64,000 nt of DNA from Hymenobacter nivis (GCF_006439025.1 NZ_RCYZ01000005.1:412900-476899), one strand, 5' to 3'. Positions 35,565-44,322 are shown, counted from the stretch's first letter. Numbers and translations: made by a program. Notes: generated by a model from the sequence alone, not told the origin.

Positions 35565-36359
35565 ATGCCCGACCTTGCTTTAGAACTTCGCACCGTACAC
35601 GTGACGCGCTACGTGACGCCGCTGCGCGAGGGCGGCTCGCTGCCCGCGCTGGTGGAAGCCGACGATGGGTTTCTGTACGTGCTGAAATTTCGGGGGGCGG
35701 GGCAGGGCCTGAAGGCGCTGGTGGCCGAGCTGATTGTGGGCGAGCTGGCCCGGGCCCTGGGCCTGCGCATGCCCGAGCTGGTGTTCTGCGAGCTCGACGA
35801 GGCCTTCGGCCGCACCGAGCCCGACGAGGAAATCCAGGACCTGCTGCGGGCCAGCACCGGCCGCAACCTGGCCCTGCATTTCCTAGCCGGTGCCAGCACC
35901 TACGACCCGCTGCTGGCCCCCGTGGGGGCCCAGCTGGCCTCGCTGGTAGTCTGGCTCGATTGCCTGACGCTGAACGTGGACCGCACCGTGCGCAACACCA
36001 ACTTGCTGCTCTGGCACAAGGAGTTGTGGCTGATTGACCACGGCGCGGCCCTCTACATTCACCACACCAGCCCCGACTGGGCCGAGCGCCCCGGCGGCCA
36101 GCGCCTGTTTCCTCAAATAAAAAACCACGTGCTGCTGCCCCAGGCCACGGAACTGGCCGCGGCCGACGCCGAGGGCCACGCCCGCCTCACGCCCGAGGTC
36201 ATCCGGGCCGTGGTGGCCCTGGTGCCCGACGAATGGCTCACGGACGACGCCCCGCCCGAGGCCCAGCGCGCCGGCTACGTGCGCTTCCTCGAAAGCCGCC
36301 TGGCGGCCTCCCCCACCTTTGTTCAGGAAGTCGACGATGCCCGCCAAGGACTTATTTGA
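35565..36359 (+). CDS. HipA-like kinase-fold protein
   Basis: A 264-residue protein of the group annotated as HipA-family kinases. It is shorter than toxin HipA (about 440 aa) and lacks its N-terminal subdomain. Kinase-like features are a glycine-rich turn with lysine (YVLKFRGAGQG, K41), a catalytic-loop equivalent (LNVDRTVRNTNLLLW, D139 and N144/N146) and a metal-binding aspartate in WLIDHGAALY (D158). The fold and key residues suggest ATP binding and phosphotransfer; the substrate is unknown. No HipB-type helix-turn-helix gene is adjacent, so a classical toxin-antitoxin module is not supported. The downstream DUF3037 gene overlaps it by 23 bases, which suggests one functional unit. Confidence 0.82.
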   Translation: MPDLALELRTVHVTRYVTPLREGGSLPALVEADDGFLYVLKFRGAGQGLKALVAELIVGELARALGLRMPELVFCELDEAFGRTEPDEEIQDLLRASTGRNLALHFLAGASTYDPLLAPVGAQLASLVVWLDCLTLNVDRTVRNTNLLLWHKELWLIDHGAALYIHHTSPDWAERPGGQRLFPQIKNHVLLPQATELAAADAEGHARLTPEVIRAVVALVPDEWLTDDAPPEAQRAGYVRFLESRLAASPTFVQEVDDARQGLI

Positions 36360-36720
36360 GTACGCCGTGCTGCGCGTGGTGCCGCGCGTCGAGCGGGAGG
36401 AATTCCTCAACGTGGGCGTCATCGTGTACTGCCGGGCCCAAGGCTTTTTGCAAACCCGGTTTGCGCTGCCCGAAGCCCGCCTGCGCGCCTTTTCGGCCGA
36501 GCTGGACCTAGACGACTTAGCGGCGCGCCTGCACGCCTTTGAGCGCATTTGCCAGGGCCGCGCCGCCGGGGGCCCCATCGGGCAGCTCGGCATTGCCGAG
36601 CGGTTTCGCTGGCTCACCGCCACCCGCAGCACCGTGGTGCAAACCTCGCCCGTGCACCCCGGCCTATGCACTAGCGCTGCTGAAACCTTGGCCCACCTGC
36701 ACGCGCAGTTGGTGGAGTAG
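36337..36720 (+). CDS. DUF3037 family protein
   Basis: A 127-residue soluble protein starting at MPAKDLFEYAVLRVVPR, the usual start of DUF3037 proteins. An upstream in-frame codon at 36319 is less likely. Conserved stretches are REEFLNVGVIVYCRAQGFL and GIAERFRWLTATRSTVVQTS with SPVHPGLC. It has no known activity. It overlaps the HipA-like kinase gene by 23 bases in another frame, so the two proteins are probably made together and may interact. DUF3037 next to a HipA-like protein recurs in other bacteria, to my knowledge without a published mechanism. The TAG stop runs directly into a GGGGCCCC palindrome. Confidence 0.88.
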   Translation: MPAKDLFEYAVLRVVPRVEREEFLNVGVIVYCRAQGFLQTRFALPEARLRAFSAELDLDDLAARLHAFERICQGRAAGGPIGQLGIAERFRWLTATRSTVVQTSPVHPGLCTSAAETLAHLHAQLVE

Positions 36721-36755
36721 GGGCCCCAACGCCGGTTGCATAATGCTAGCCGTGC

Positions 36756-37796
36756 TTACCCGCCGATGGTGGCCATGCTCTCGAAGTTGAGCTGGTGCAG
36801 CGGGCGTTGGCGCTCGGCCTCGAAGCCGTTGGCGGCGCGGTGGCGGAAGGCGTTGGCCAGGGCTTCCACCACTTGCGCATCAGAAGAACCGCCGCGCAGC
36901 AGGGCCCGCACGTCGAGCACGCCCTGGTCGTAAAGGCAGGTTTTGATGCCGCCTTCGGCCGTGAGGCGCAGGCGGTTGCAGGTGCCGCAGAAGGTGCGCG
37001 AATACGCCGCGATGATGCCCACCGTGCCCCGGTGCCCGGCAATGCGGTACTCCGAGGCCGTGGCGCCGGCGCCGGTGGCTACCGGCGCAAGGGCCCCGAA
37101 GTGGTTTTCCAGGTGCTGGCGGATGCGGCCGTGGTGCCAGGGCAGCGAGGCCGGCGTGGCCACGTGGCTGCCGCCATTGAAGGGCATTTCCTCGATGAAG
37201 CGCACGTCCACGGGCAGCTCGCGGCTGAGGTCGGCCAGCGGCACGAGGTCGTCAATGTTGCGGCCGTCCATCACCACGGCGTTGATTTTCACTTGAATGC
37301 CGGCTGCCAGCAGCGCGTGAAAAGTTTCCATGACGCGCGGCAGCTCGTCGCGCCGCGTGATTTGGAAAAACCGCTCCCGGTCGAGTGTGTCCAGACTCAG
37401 GTTCACGGCCTTAACGCCCATGCGGGCCAGAGCTGGCACGTGGGGGGCCGTCAGCACGCCATTGGTGGTCAGGCTCAGGTCGTCGATGCCGGGCAGGGCG
37501 GCCAGGCGCTCCATGAAAGGCACCAGGTCGCGCCGCACAAAGGGCTCGCCGCCGGTGAGGCGCACTTTGCGCACGCCCAGGCCAGCCAGCAGGCCCACCA
37601 AGCGCAGCATTTCCTCGTAGCTAAGCAGCTCGTTCTTCGGCATATACTGGATGCCTTGCTCGGGCATGCAGTAGAAGCAGCGCAGGTTGCAACGGTCCGT
37701 CACGGCCAAGCGCACGTACTCGAGCGGCCGGCCGTGCTGGTCGATAAGAGTAGTGGCCGGCGTGGCGGCGGCCGGCAAAAGCGCAGAAGTCAGCAT
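36756..37796 (-). CDS. moaA: GTP 3',8-cyclase MoaA (molybdenum cofactor step 1)
   Basis: A radical-SAM enzyme that, with MoaC, turns GTP into cyclic pyranopterin monophosphate. The protein has 346 residues. The N-terminal cluster is CNLRCFYC (C36, C40, C43). The second 4Fe-4S cluster motif is FCGTCNRLRL followed by KTCL. The GTP-site residues KVRLTGGEPFVRRDL and the C-terminal GG required by the enzyme (MATIGG) are all present. The ATG is at 37796, divergent from moaD with a 135-base spacer. The gene converges with the DUF3037 gene at a 35-base gap with no clear terminator. Confidence 0.97.
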   Translation of the reverse strand: MLTSALLPAAATPATTLIDQHGRPLEYVRLAVTDRCNLRCFYCMPEQGIQYMPKNELLSYEEMLRLVGLLAGLGVRKVRLTGGEPFVRRDLVPFMERLAALPGIDDLSLTTNGVLTAPHVPALARMGVKAVNLSLDTLDRERFFQITRRDELPRVMETFHALLAAGIQVKINAVVMDGRNIDDLVPLADLSRELPVDVRFIEEMPFNGGSHVATPASLPWHHGRIRQHLENHFGALAPVATGAGATASEYRIAGHRGTVGIIAAYSRTFCGTCNRLRLTAEGGIKTCLYDQGVLDVRALLRGGSSDAQVVEALANAFRHRAANGFEAERQRPLHQLNFESMATIGG

Positions 37797-37912
37797 ATTC
37801 AGTCCCTGTTTTGCCCTTTCGTACGTAAAGCGGGCGGGTTCAGCTAAACCTCTAATCGGCCGCCGGTGTTCAAGGGCGCAACGCCAACGGCCCCGGCGGG
37901 CGTTTCCGCTCG

Positions 37913-37924
37913 GGTAAATTTACC
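37913..37924. promoter_or_regulatory. Perfect palindrome just before moaD
   Basis: GGTAAATTTACC is a 12-bp perfect palindrome ending 7 bases before the moaD ATG, between divergent moaA and moaD. It could be an operator or a chance site; no regulator is known. Confidence 0.25.
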
Positions 37925-37931
37925 AAAAATT

Positions 37932-38174
37932 ATGGCCCTGAAAATCGCCTTATTCGGCATCACCCGCGACATTGTGGGCCAGCCCACGCTGGAAATGCCC
38001 GCCCCCGCCCCCGCCACCGTGGGGGCCCTGCTCGACCGTATGCGGGCCAGCTACCCGGCCCTGGGCCAGTTGCGCAGCTGTGCCGTGGCCGTGAACAACG
38101 AATATGCCCCCGCCGAGCAAGCCATCGGCCCGAACGACGAAATCGCGCTGATTCCGCCCGTGGCCGGCGGCTAG
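37932..38174 (+). CDS. moaD: Molybdopterin synthase sulfur-carrier subunit MoaD
   Basis: An 80-residue ubiquitin-fold protein whose C-terminal glycine pair is thiocarboxylated and delivers sulfur to precursor Z. The start MALKIALFGITRDIVG at 37932 is chosen over an in-frame codon at 37866 because it gives the family length. It ends EIALIPPVAGG, the required C-terminal GG. moaE follows after 46 bases. A MoeB-like activating enzyme is not in the window. Confidence 0.95.
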   Translation: MALKIALFGITRDIVGQPTLEMPAPAPATVGALLDRMRASYPALGQLRSCAVAVNNEYAPAEQAIGPNDEIALIPPVAGG

Positions 38175-38220
38175 TTTTTTAAATATTAATCGGCACCCGT
38201 TTCTCGCTTCTCTTCCTTAA

Positions 38221-38643
38221 ATGACGCCCCACCTTTCCATTACTGACCAATCCATTGACGTGGCCGCGGCCCTGGCCGCCGTGCAAACCGACGCCGCGGG
38301 GGCCGTCAATTCCTTCATCGGCACGGTGCGCAACCAGAGCGGGGGCCGCCGGGTGCGCCGCCTGCACTACGAGTCGTACGACAGCATGGCCCTCACGCAG
38401 CTCGGCCACGTGGTGGCCCAGGCCTACGAAAAGTGGCCCATGCTGCAGGAAGTGGCCGTGGTGCACCGCAAAGGCACCCTGAACCTCGGCGACGTGGCCG
38501 TGGTGGTGGCCGTGGCCACGCCCCACCGCGCCGAAAGCTTCGCCGCGTGCCAGTTCATCATCGACACGCTCAAGCAGGTGGTAACCATCTGGAAGCGCGA
38601 GGAATACGAAGACGGCACCGAGTGGGTAGCGGCGCACCCGTAG
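38221..38643 (+). CDS. moaE: Molybdopterin synthase catalytic subunit MoaE
   Basis: A 140-residue catalytic half of molybdopterin synthase, which converts cyclic pyranopterin monophosphate to molybdopterin with sulfur from MoaD. Conserved segments are AVNSFIGTVRNQSGGRRVRR, LHYESYDSMA, HRKGTLNLGDVAVVVAVATP, HRAESFAACQFIIDTLKQVV and TIWKREEYEDG with the active-site lysine. It lies directly after moaD in the same direction and ends 10 bases from the oppositely oriented S41 peptidase gene. Confidence 0.97.
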   Translation: MTPHLSITDQSIDVAAALAAVQTDAAGAVNSFIGTVRNQSGGRRVRRLHYESYDSMALTQLGHVVAQAYEKWPMLQEVAVVHRKGTLNLGDVAVVVAVATPHRAESFAACQFIIDTLKQVVTIWKREEYEDGTEWVAAHP

Positions 38644-38653
38644 GGGCGAGCAG

Positions 38654-40915
38654 CTACGGGGTTTCGATGAGCTGCACGGCGCGTTCTAGCACTTCGTCGC
38701 GCCCGGCGCGGATGCCCTCGATGGTGGGCTGCACCACTACATCGGGCACGATGCCGACGCGCTGGGTTTCGCGCCCATCGGGGTAGTACACGCCCAGGCC
38801 GCTAATCCAGCTGGAGATGTTGCCGGGCAGGACGATAGTAGACACGTTGCCATCGGCCCCGGCGGTAGTGCTGCCCACCACGGTGGCCCCCGGCACGGCG
38901 CGCAAAGCCATAGCGGTGAACTCAGCCAGGCTCTGGGTGAGCTCATTTACCAGAACGACGACTTTGCCTGCGTACGGCGCGCCTTTGCTGGCCGGTATCG
39001 TTAGGGGTGGAGCAGTTAGAAACACGCCTGGGTAGTTAAGCTGGGGGCCGCTGAACTGCCCAAATGCCGTTTTTTTGGGCATCAGGTACTGCGGTAGGGC
39101 GTAGGACACGAGGAATTCGGCCGGGTAGTTGCGCACGTCAATCACTAGGCCCTTGGTTGCCTTGGCGGCTTGCATAATGGTGGGCAGCTGGTCTTTGTGC
39201 AGGGTGCCCATCGTGAGCAAGCCAATGTTGCCGGGCAGCACGTGCCAGGCCGGGGCCTTGGGGTCGGGCGTGCCGTTATTCAGGGCCAGGTTGAGCTGCG
39301 CTGCGGGCACGCGGGCTACCGTGAGAGGTAAGTCGCGGCCGTCGCGGCGCACCAGCAGCTTCACTTGGTCAGTGCGGCCACGCAGCAGGTTTTGGGCGAT
39401 GTTGCGCAGTTGAGTGGGCTCGTTGGAAGCAGGCGTGAGCGGCAGCCGGGCTTTCACTAGGTCGGGCACCGGCACGCCATCTATTTGCAGCACCACATCG
39501 CCTTTTTGCAGACCGGTAGCCGGGCCCAGCTGGTCGTGGTAGTAGCCCGTTACCACGGCCTGGCCTTCCGCAAAGCGCACCTGCGCCGGTGCATAATACA
39601 GGCCGTAGTAAGCACTCATCACTTTGTCAGTACCGAAAATATTGGCGTGTGAGTCGTGGATGCGGGTAATGAGGCCTAGTGCGGTCAGCCGGTATTGCTC
39701 GTCGGTGCGGGCGGCGGCGAATTGCGGGATGAACGCGGGCAGCACCTTTTGCCAATCTTCCCCAATGGCGTAGCGGTAGGGGTAGAAATAGGCAATCATG
39801 TTCCAGTAGCGGTACAGGGCCAGCAGGCGCAGGCCGGCATCGGGGGTGGTGGGGCTGGCGTAGGCTTGCTCGTGGTGGAAAACGGGGTTGCCCGAGTAAG
39901 GCGCGTCGCTCACGTAGTAGTGGGGGACCTGGTTGCGGTTGCGGCGCAGGTACTCCAGCTGCTGGCTCAGGGCGGGGCCCAGTTGCTTTTCGTCGGTCAG
40001 CCAGTCCAGGTCGGGTTGCAGGCGGATGGGGAGGCTGCTGGTTTGGCGGCAGGTGGCGCAGGCGGGCACGGGGCCCAGGCTGGTCAGCCAGGCGCTCAGC
40101 ACTTCGTTGCGGGCCTGCGGGGTGGCGCTGCTGAGCACCTTGGGCAGCACGCGCAGCAGCTCAGCGTCCCAGTTGTAGTCGCCGCGGGCCACGGCGGGGT
40201 GGTAGTACTTCACGAAGCCCCACACCCGACCCAGCACGGCCAGATTATCGATTTGCGTCGGGCTCAGGTTGTCCAGCGCGATGCCGGAGCCGCGCCGGAA
40301 GGCCGTGTCCTGCGCCGCCTTGTAGCGCTTTATTTCCTTGAACGGAGCCTTGGCCAGGGGCTTGCCGTCCACGGTCAGCGCCAGGTCGTCAATCCACATG
40401 GTGCCCGTGCCGGACGTGAGGCCGCCGAGCCAGACGGATTGCGCACTGGCGTCCAGGGCAAGCTCGATGGTGTAGCGCTTCCAGTCGGTGGTGCCCTGCA
40501 CGTTCAGCTTGCTCATGTTATCAAAGTCCAGCGTGCCCTCGTCGCCATCCACCCGCAGCCAGAGGCCGGCGTAGCTGCCCTGGATGTTCTCGGTTTTCAT
40601 GAAGCCCGTCAGCCTGATGGTTTTGCCCCGGAAGTTGGCCGGAATGCGCAGAATAGCCACGCCAAACTCCTTGCTATCCGGCTTCTTATCTACCGAACGA
40701 ATGCGCAAAGAATATTTTCCTTGCTGGCGCACAACCGAGTCGGCGACCATTTCATAGGCCCCGTTCGTCCCGTTTAGTTGCGCCCGCCAGCCGGTGGGCC
40801 GGTTGGTTTGGTGGTCAATGCGCTCAAAATCCAGGTTCAGCGCGGCAGGAGTTGTTTGGGCCCGCGCGGCCGTGCACCCGGCCAGCAGCCCCAGGCAAAG
40901 GAAGAGGTGTTTCAT
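38654..40915 (-). CDS. S41-family peptidase, probable lipoprotein
   Basis: The start at 40915 (MKHLFLCLGLLAGCTAARAQ) opens a signal with a lipobox (LLAGC), so the protein is probably lipid-anchored. An upstream in-frame codon at 40960 adds unrelated sequence. The protein has 753 residues. An N-terminal jelly-roll-like module (about 25-185) precedes the peptidase. A PDZ-like segment lies around GLQKGDVVLQIDGVPVPDLV. The C-terminal S41 core has GLVIDVRNYPAE, the catalytic serine in VNELTQSLAEF and a GSTTAGADGNVS loop. S41 enzymes process or degrade exported proteins. It stands between moaE and mobA without an obvious link to cofactor synthesis. Confidence 0.9.
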   Translation of the reverse strand: MKHLFLCLGLLAGCTAARAQTTPAALNLDFERIDHQTNRPTGWRAQLNGTNGAYEMVADSVVRQQGKYSLRIRSVDKKPDSKEFGVAILRIPANFRGKTIRLTGFMKTENIQGSYAGLWLRVDGDEGTLDFDNMSKLNVQGTTDWKRYTIELALDASAQSVWLGGLTSGTGTMWIDDLALTVDGKPLAKAPFKEIKRYKAAQDTAFRRGSGIALDNLSPTQIDNLAVLGRVWGFVKYYHPAVARGDYNWDAELLRVLPKVLSSATPQARNEVLSAWLTSLGPVPACATCRQTSSLPIRLQPDLDWLTDEKQLGPALSQQLEYLRRNRNQVPHYYVSDAPYSGNPVFHHEQAYASPTTPDAGLRLLALYRYWNMIAYFYPYRYAIGEDWQKVLPAFIPQFAAARTDEQYRLTALGLITRIHDSHANIFGTDKVMSAYYGLYYAPAQVRFAEGQAVVTGYYHDQLGPATGLQKGDVVLQIDGVPVPDLVKARLPLTPASNEPTQLRNIAQNLLRGRTDQVKLLVRRDGRDLPLTVARVPAAQLNLALNNGTPDPKAPAWHVLPGNIGLLTMGTLHKDQLPTIMQAAKATKGLVIDVRNYPAEFLVSYALPQYLMPKKTAFGQFSGPQLNYPGVFLTAPPLTIPASKGAPYAGKVVVLVNELTQSLAEFTAMALRAVPGATVVGSTTAGADGNVSTIVLPGNISSWISGLGVYYPDGRETQRVGIVPDVVVQPTIEGIRAGRDEVLERAVQLIETP

Positions 40916-40988
40916 CAAAACACAGATGGCTGGGGGCCCCATAAGGTTGCTTAGCACCAAACATTTACCCCGGCGTCCCGCAGTTTGG

Positions 40989-42173
40989 CTACCCTCCTTG
41001 CAGCGCTGTTTCCGCCGCGGCGCGCTCTTCGGGGGTGTTCACGTTGCGCAATTCCTCGGGCACGGGCGGGGCCAGCACGGCCGTGTCGGAGTTGATGAGG
41101 GCCTTGCGGGGGCACGAGTAGCCGAGGCTGAGGAAGCGCAGCAGTTCGCCGTAGGCCCTTGGTTCCCAAATGGTGACGAGCGGCTCGGGGAAGTCGTTCC
41201 AGGGGCTTTGCAGGGCAGTGGCGAAGCGGGCGGGTTGGCGGTTACCCACCAAGAATTCCAGCGTGGTGCGGGTGAGCAGCGGCAGGTCGCAGGCCAGCAC
41301 CAGCCACGCGGCGTTGGGGTCGGCCCGGAAGGCGCTGAGCAGCCCGCCCAGGGGCCCCAGGCCGGCAAACGTGTCGGGCAGTGGCACGAGGCCGGCGGGC
41401 AGTTCGTCAGCCTGATCAGGGCGGACGGACACGCGCACGTCGGCGCAAAACTCGTGGAGCAGCGCGGCGGTGTGCTGGCGCTGGTCGGCGGCGCCGTGGT
41501 AGTGCAGGGCCCCTTTGTCGGTGCGCATCCGTTCGCTGCGGCCGCCGGCCAGCACCAGGCCGCGCAGCACGGGCACGGCCGCGGCGTACCAGTTTTGGAT
41601 GAACGCGGCGATGCCGGCCGCGTCGGCCAGCGGCAGCACGGGTGGCTGCGGGGCCCCCGCCAAGTGCGCCAGCAGCACCGCGGGCAGCTCGGTTTGGCCA
41701 TCGGCCAGCAGCACGAGGCGCACGTCGGTGAGGCGGTCGAGCTTCTTGTCCAGCGGCTTGCGCGGGTCAACGATGACGACTTGCTGGCGGGCGCGGAAGT
41801 GGTTGCCATTCACCAGCACCACGCTTTCGTGGGCCAGCAGTTCGGGCTGCGAGAACTTGTCGAGGGCGCGGGCGGTGTTCAGCTGGCGGTACGTGATTTT
41901 ATCCACCAGCTCGGCCGAGAGGCCGTTTTCGCCCACGGCCGGCACCAGCTTGGCGGGCGCGGGGGCCCCCAGCGCGGCGTCGCCGGCGGCGTGGTCGGCA
42001 TCGACGTAGGCCACGCGCAGGGCCGGGGCCAGGTGGGGCAGCAGCCGCGCCACCAGCGCCTGGATGTCGCCGCACGGGGCCCCCAGGATGGCCAGTTCGT
42101 GGCGGCCAAATTCGCCCACGTCGGGCCGGGCCAGGGCGGCGTGCTTGGCGCGCTTGTTTTCGGAAGGATTCAT
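40989..42173 (-). CDS. mobA: MobA-type molybdenum cofactor nucleotidyltransferase with a degenerate MobB-like N-terminal domain
   Basis: A 394-residue fusion. Residues from about 200 on are a MobA-like domain that attaches GMP to the cofactor: LVLAGGRSERMRTDKGALHY is the nucleotide-binding signature, followed by FAGLGPLGGLLSAF and LVLACDLPLLT. The first 190 residues resemble MobB, a P-loop GTPase (ELAILGAPCGDIQALVARLL, then VAYVDADH and VVLVNGNHF). Where MobB has GxxxxGK(S/T), this protein has GAPCGDIQ, so the lysine and serine/threonine are missing and GTP hydrolysis is doubtful. MobA makes the bis-MGD form used by FdhF-type enzymes, which fits the oxidoreductase at 22087-24648. The moaC gene lies upstream in the same direction across an inverted repeat. 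Confidence 0.88.
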   Translation of the reverse strand: MNPSENKRAKHAALARPDVGEFGRHELAILGAPCGDIQALVARLLPHLAPALRVAYVDADHAAGDAALGAPAPAKLVPAVGENGLSAELVDKITYRQLNTARALDKFSQPELLAHESVVLVNGNHFRARQQVVIVDPRKPLDKKLDRLTDVRLVLLADGQTELPAVLLAHLAGAPQPPVLPLADAAGIAAFIQNWYAAAVPVLRGLVLAGGRSERMRTDKGALHYHGAADQRQHTAALLHEFCADVRVSVRPDQADELPAGLVPLPDTFAGLGPLGGLLSAFRADPNAAWLVLACDLPLLTRTTLEFLVGNRQPARFATALQSPWNDFPEPLVTIWEPRAYGELLRFLSLGYSCPRKALINSDTAVLAPPVPEELRNVNTPEERAAAETALQGG

Positions 42174-42204
42174 AGTAATGGTATTGAATCAGTGAATTTC
42201 AGGG

Positions 42205-42287
42205 TTGTACCACCAAGCTGGGCTTGGTTTTGCCCCAGGAGCCCTAAAGGCAGCATACGCGAGACCAAGCACAGCTTGGTGGTACAA
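42205..42287. repeat. Intergenic inverted repeat between mobA and moaC
   Basis: Arms 42205-42228 and 42264-42287 pair over 16 perfect bases (TTGTACCACCAAGCTG), one mismatch and 7 more pairs, around a 35-base loop. There is no T tract, so it is not a simple terminator. It looks like a small palindromic repeat element. Confidence 0.7.
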
Positions 42288-42289
42288 GC

Positions 42290-42772
<483 letters not shown>

Positions 42773-42946
42773 GAGGCGAGTGGTTCGGGTGGGTGGGCGT
42801 GCGGGGCCCCGGCTAAAACCAGCCAAGGCCCCAAATTGTGCGAAAGGCCCAGACAAAGCTAGCCGGGCGCCGTACCTTCTACGGAACGCGGCCGCCGGCC
42901 GCCTAGCCGGGCGCCACGCGCTGCTCGATTACCGCTTCCCGAACCC

Positions 42947-44155
42947 ATGATTTCCGTTGCCGAAGCCTACGCCCGCGTGCTGGCCACCGCCCACCCGCTG
43001 CCGCCCGAAACCCTGCCCCTGCCCGCCGCTGCCGGCCGCATCCTGGCCGAGGCCCTGGCCGCCGACCGCGACTTTCCGCCCTTCGACCGGGTGGCGATGG
43101 ACGGCATTGCCGTGGCCCACGCCGCCTGGGCCGGCGGCCAAACGGTGTTTCCCATCGCGCACGCGCAGTTTGCCGGGGCCCCCGCCCGGCCGCTGCCCGG
43201 CCCGGGCGTGGCCGCGGAGGTGATGACCGGCGCCGTGCTGCCCCCCGGTGCCGATACCGTGGTGCGCTACGAAGACATTACCATCGCTAACCAGCAGGCT
43301 GCCATTAACATCGCGGCGCCCGCCCGGGCCGGCGTGAACGTGCACGCCCAAGCCGCCGACCGCCGCCGCGGCGACCTGCTGCTGCCCGCCGGCACCCGCC
43401 TCACGCCCGCCGCCCTGGCCGTGGCCGCCACCGTGGGGGCCCCCGAGGTGCACGTGACGCGCCTGGCCCGGGTGGCCGTGGTGAGCACCGGTGACGAGCT
43501 GGTGGACGTGGCCGCCACGCCCCTGCCCCACCAAATCCGGCGCTCCAACGCCTACGCCGTGCAGGCCCTGCTGGCCCCCGCCGGGGCCGACGTGCACCTG
43601 TTCCACCTGCCCGACGACCTGCCCACGCTACGCCAGGGCCTGACGAACATCCTCGCCGCCGGCTTCGACGCCGTGGTGCTGAGCGGGGCCGTGAGCAAAG
43701 GCCGCGCCGACCACCTGCCCGGGCTGCTGCGCGAGCTGGGCGTGGAAGAAATTTTCCACGAAGTGAACCAGCGCCCCGGCAAGCCCATGTGGTTCGGGGT
43801 CCGGGCCGGCGGGGGCCCCGTGGTGTTCGGCCTGCCCGGCAACCCCGTTTCGACGCTGCTGACGGCGGCGCGCTACGTGCGGCCCTGGCTGCTGGCCTGC
43901 CAGCAGCCGGCGGCCGGGGCCCCGGGCCCCACACCGGCCGTGCTCGCCGCCCCCGTGCAGTTCCGCCCCGCGCTGGCGCACCTGCTGCCGGTGCAAATTG
44001 CGGTGGATGCGCTAGGCGTGCGCCGCGCCACGCCGGTGGCCGTGGGCGGCTCCGGCGACCTGGCCGGCTTGCTCGGGGCCGACGCGTTTCTGGAGCTGCC
44101 GGCGGAACTGACGGACTTTGCCGCTGGCACCGCGTGGCCGGCGTGGCCGCTGTAG
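42947..44155 (+). CDS. moeA: Molybdopterin molybdenumtransferase MoeA
   Basis: Inserts molybdate into adenylylated molybdopterin. The protein has 402 residues, typical for MoeA. It begins MISVAEAYARVLATAHPLPP and shows DFPPFDRVAMDGIAV, TGAVLPPGADTVVRYED, VSTGDELVD, a slightly altered SGAVSKGRADHL (usually SGGVSxGxxD) and the substrate loop GLPGNPVSTLLTA. It is divergent from moaC. Shortly after the stop lies a 44-base-arm inverted repeat and then the metH control region. Confidence 0.96.
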   Translation: MISVAEAYARVLATAHPLPPETLPLPAAAGRILAEALAADRDFPPFDRVAMDGIAVAHAAWAGGQTVFPIAHAQFAGAPARPLPGPGVAAEVMTGAVLPPGADTVVRYEDITIANQQAAINIAAPARAGVNVHAQAADRRRGDLLLPAGTRLTPAALAVAATVGAPEVHVTRLARVAVVSTGDELVDVAATPLPHQIRRSNAYAVQALLAPAGADVHLFHLPDDLPTLRQGLTNILAAGFDAVVLSGAVSKGRADHLPGLLRELGVEEIFHEVNQRPGKPMWFGVRAGGGPVVFGLPGNPVSTLLTAARYVRPWLLACQQPAAGAPGPTPAVLAAPVQFRPALAHLLPVQIAVDALGVRRATPVAVGGSGDLAGLLGADAFLELPAELTDFAAGTAWPAWPL

Positions 44156-44174
44156 GGCCCCAGGACCAGCAATT

Positions 44175-44291
44175 GGGCCGGGCCGCCGGCTTTTCGCTGG
44201 CTGCCCGGTAATCGTTGCCACCGTTGCCAAACCCAAGCAGCGGCCATGCAGCGATTACCGGGCAGCCGATGAAAAGCCGGCAGCCCGGCCC
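44175..44291. repeat. Large imperfect inverted repeat between moeA and the metH control region
   Basis: Arms 44175-44218 and 44248-44291 match at 39 of 44 positions, with a 29-base loop. The arms contain AAAAGCCGG/CCGGCTTTT and GATTACCGGGCAGCC blocks. The element starts about 20 bases after the moeA stop and ends just before the candidate metH promoter. It may be a palindromic mobile repeat that also acts as a terminator. Confidence 0.75.
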
Positions 44292-44314
44292 GGCTATTAC
44301 TTCCTTCCCGTGCG

Positions 44315-44322
44315 TATCTTCG
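44315..44322 (+). promoter_or_regulatory. Candidate -7 box for metH
   Basis: TATCTTCG matches TAnnTTTG at all but one position. It would start transcription near 44328, a few bases before the first strand of the S-box helix at 44333, which is where an S-box leader should begin. Confidence 0.4.

Noticed and set aside
35565..36359. Classical HipBA toxin-antitoxin module
   Set aside because: No helix-turn-helix HipB gene is adjacent, and the protein lacks the HipA N-terminal subdomain.
44175..44291. Interpreting the long hairpin as part of the riboswitch
   Set aside because: It lies upstream of the candidate promoter and of the complete S-box core, so it is probably not in the same transcript.
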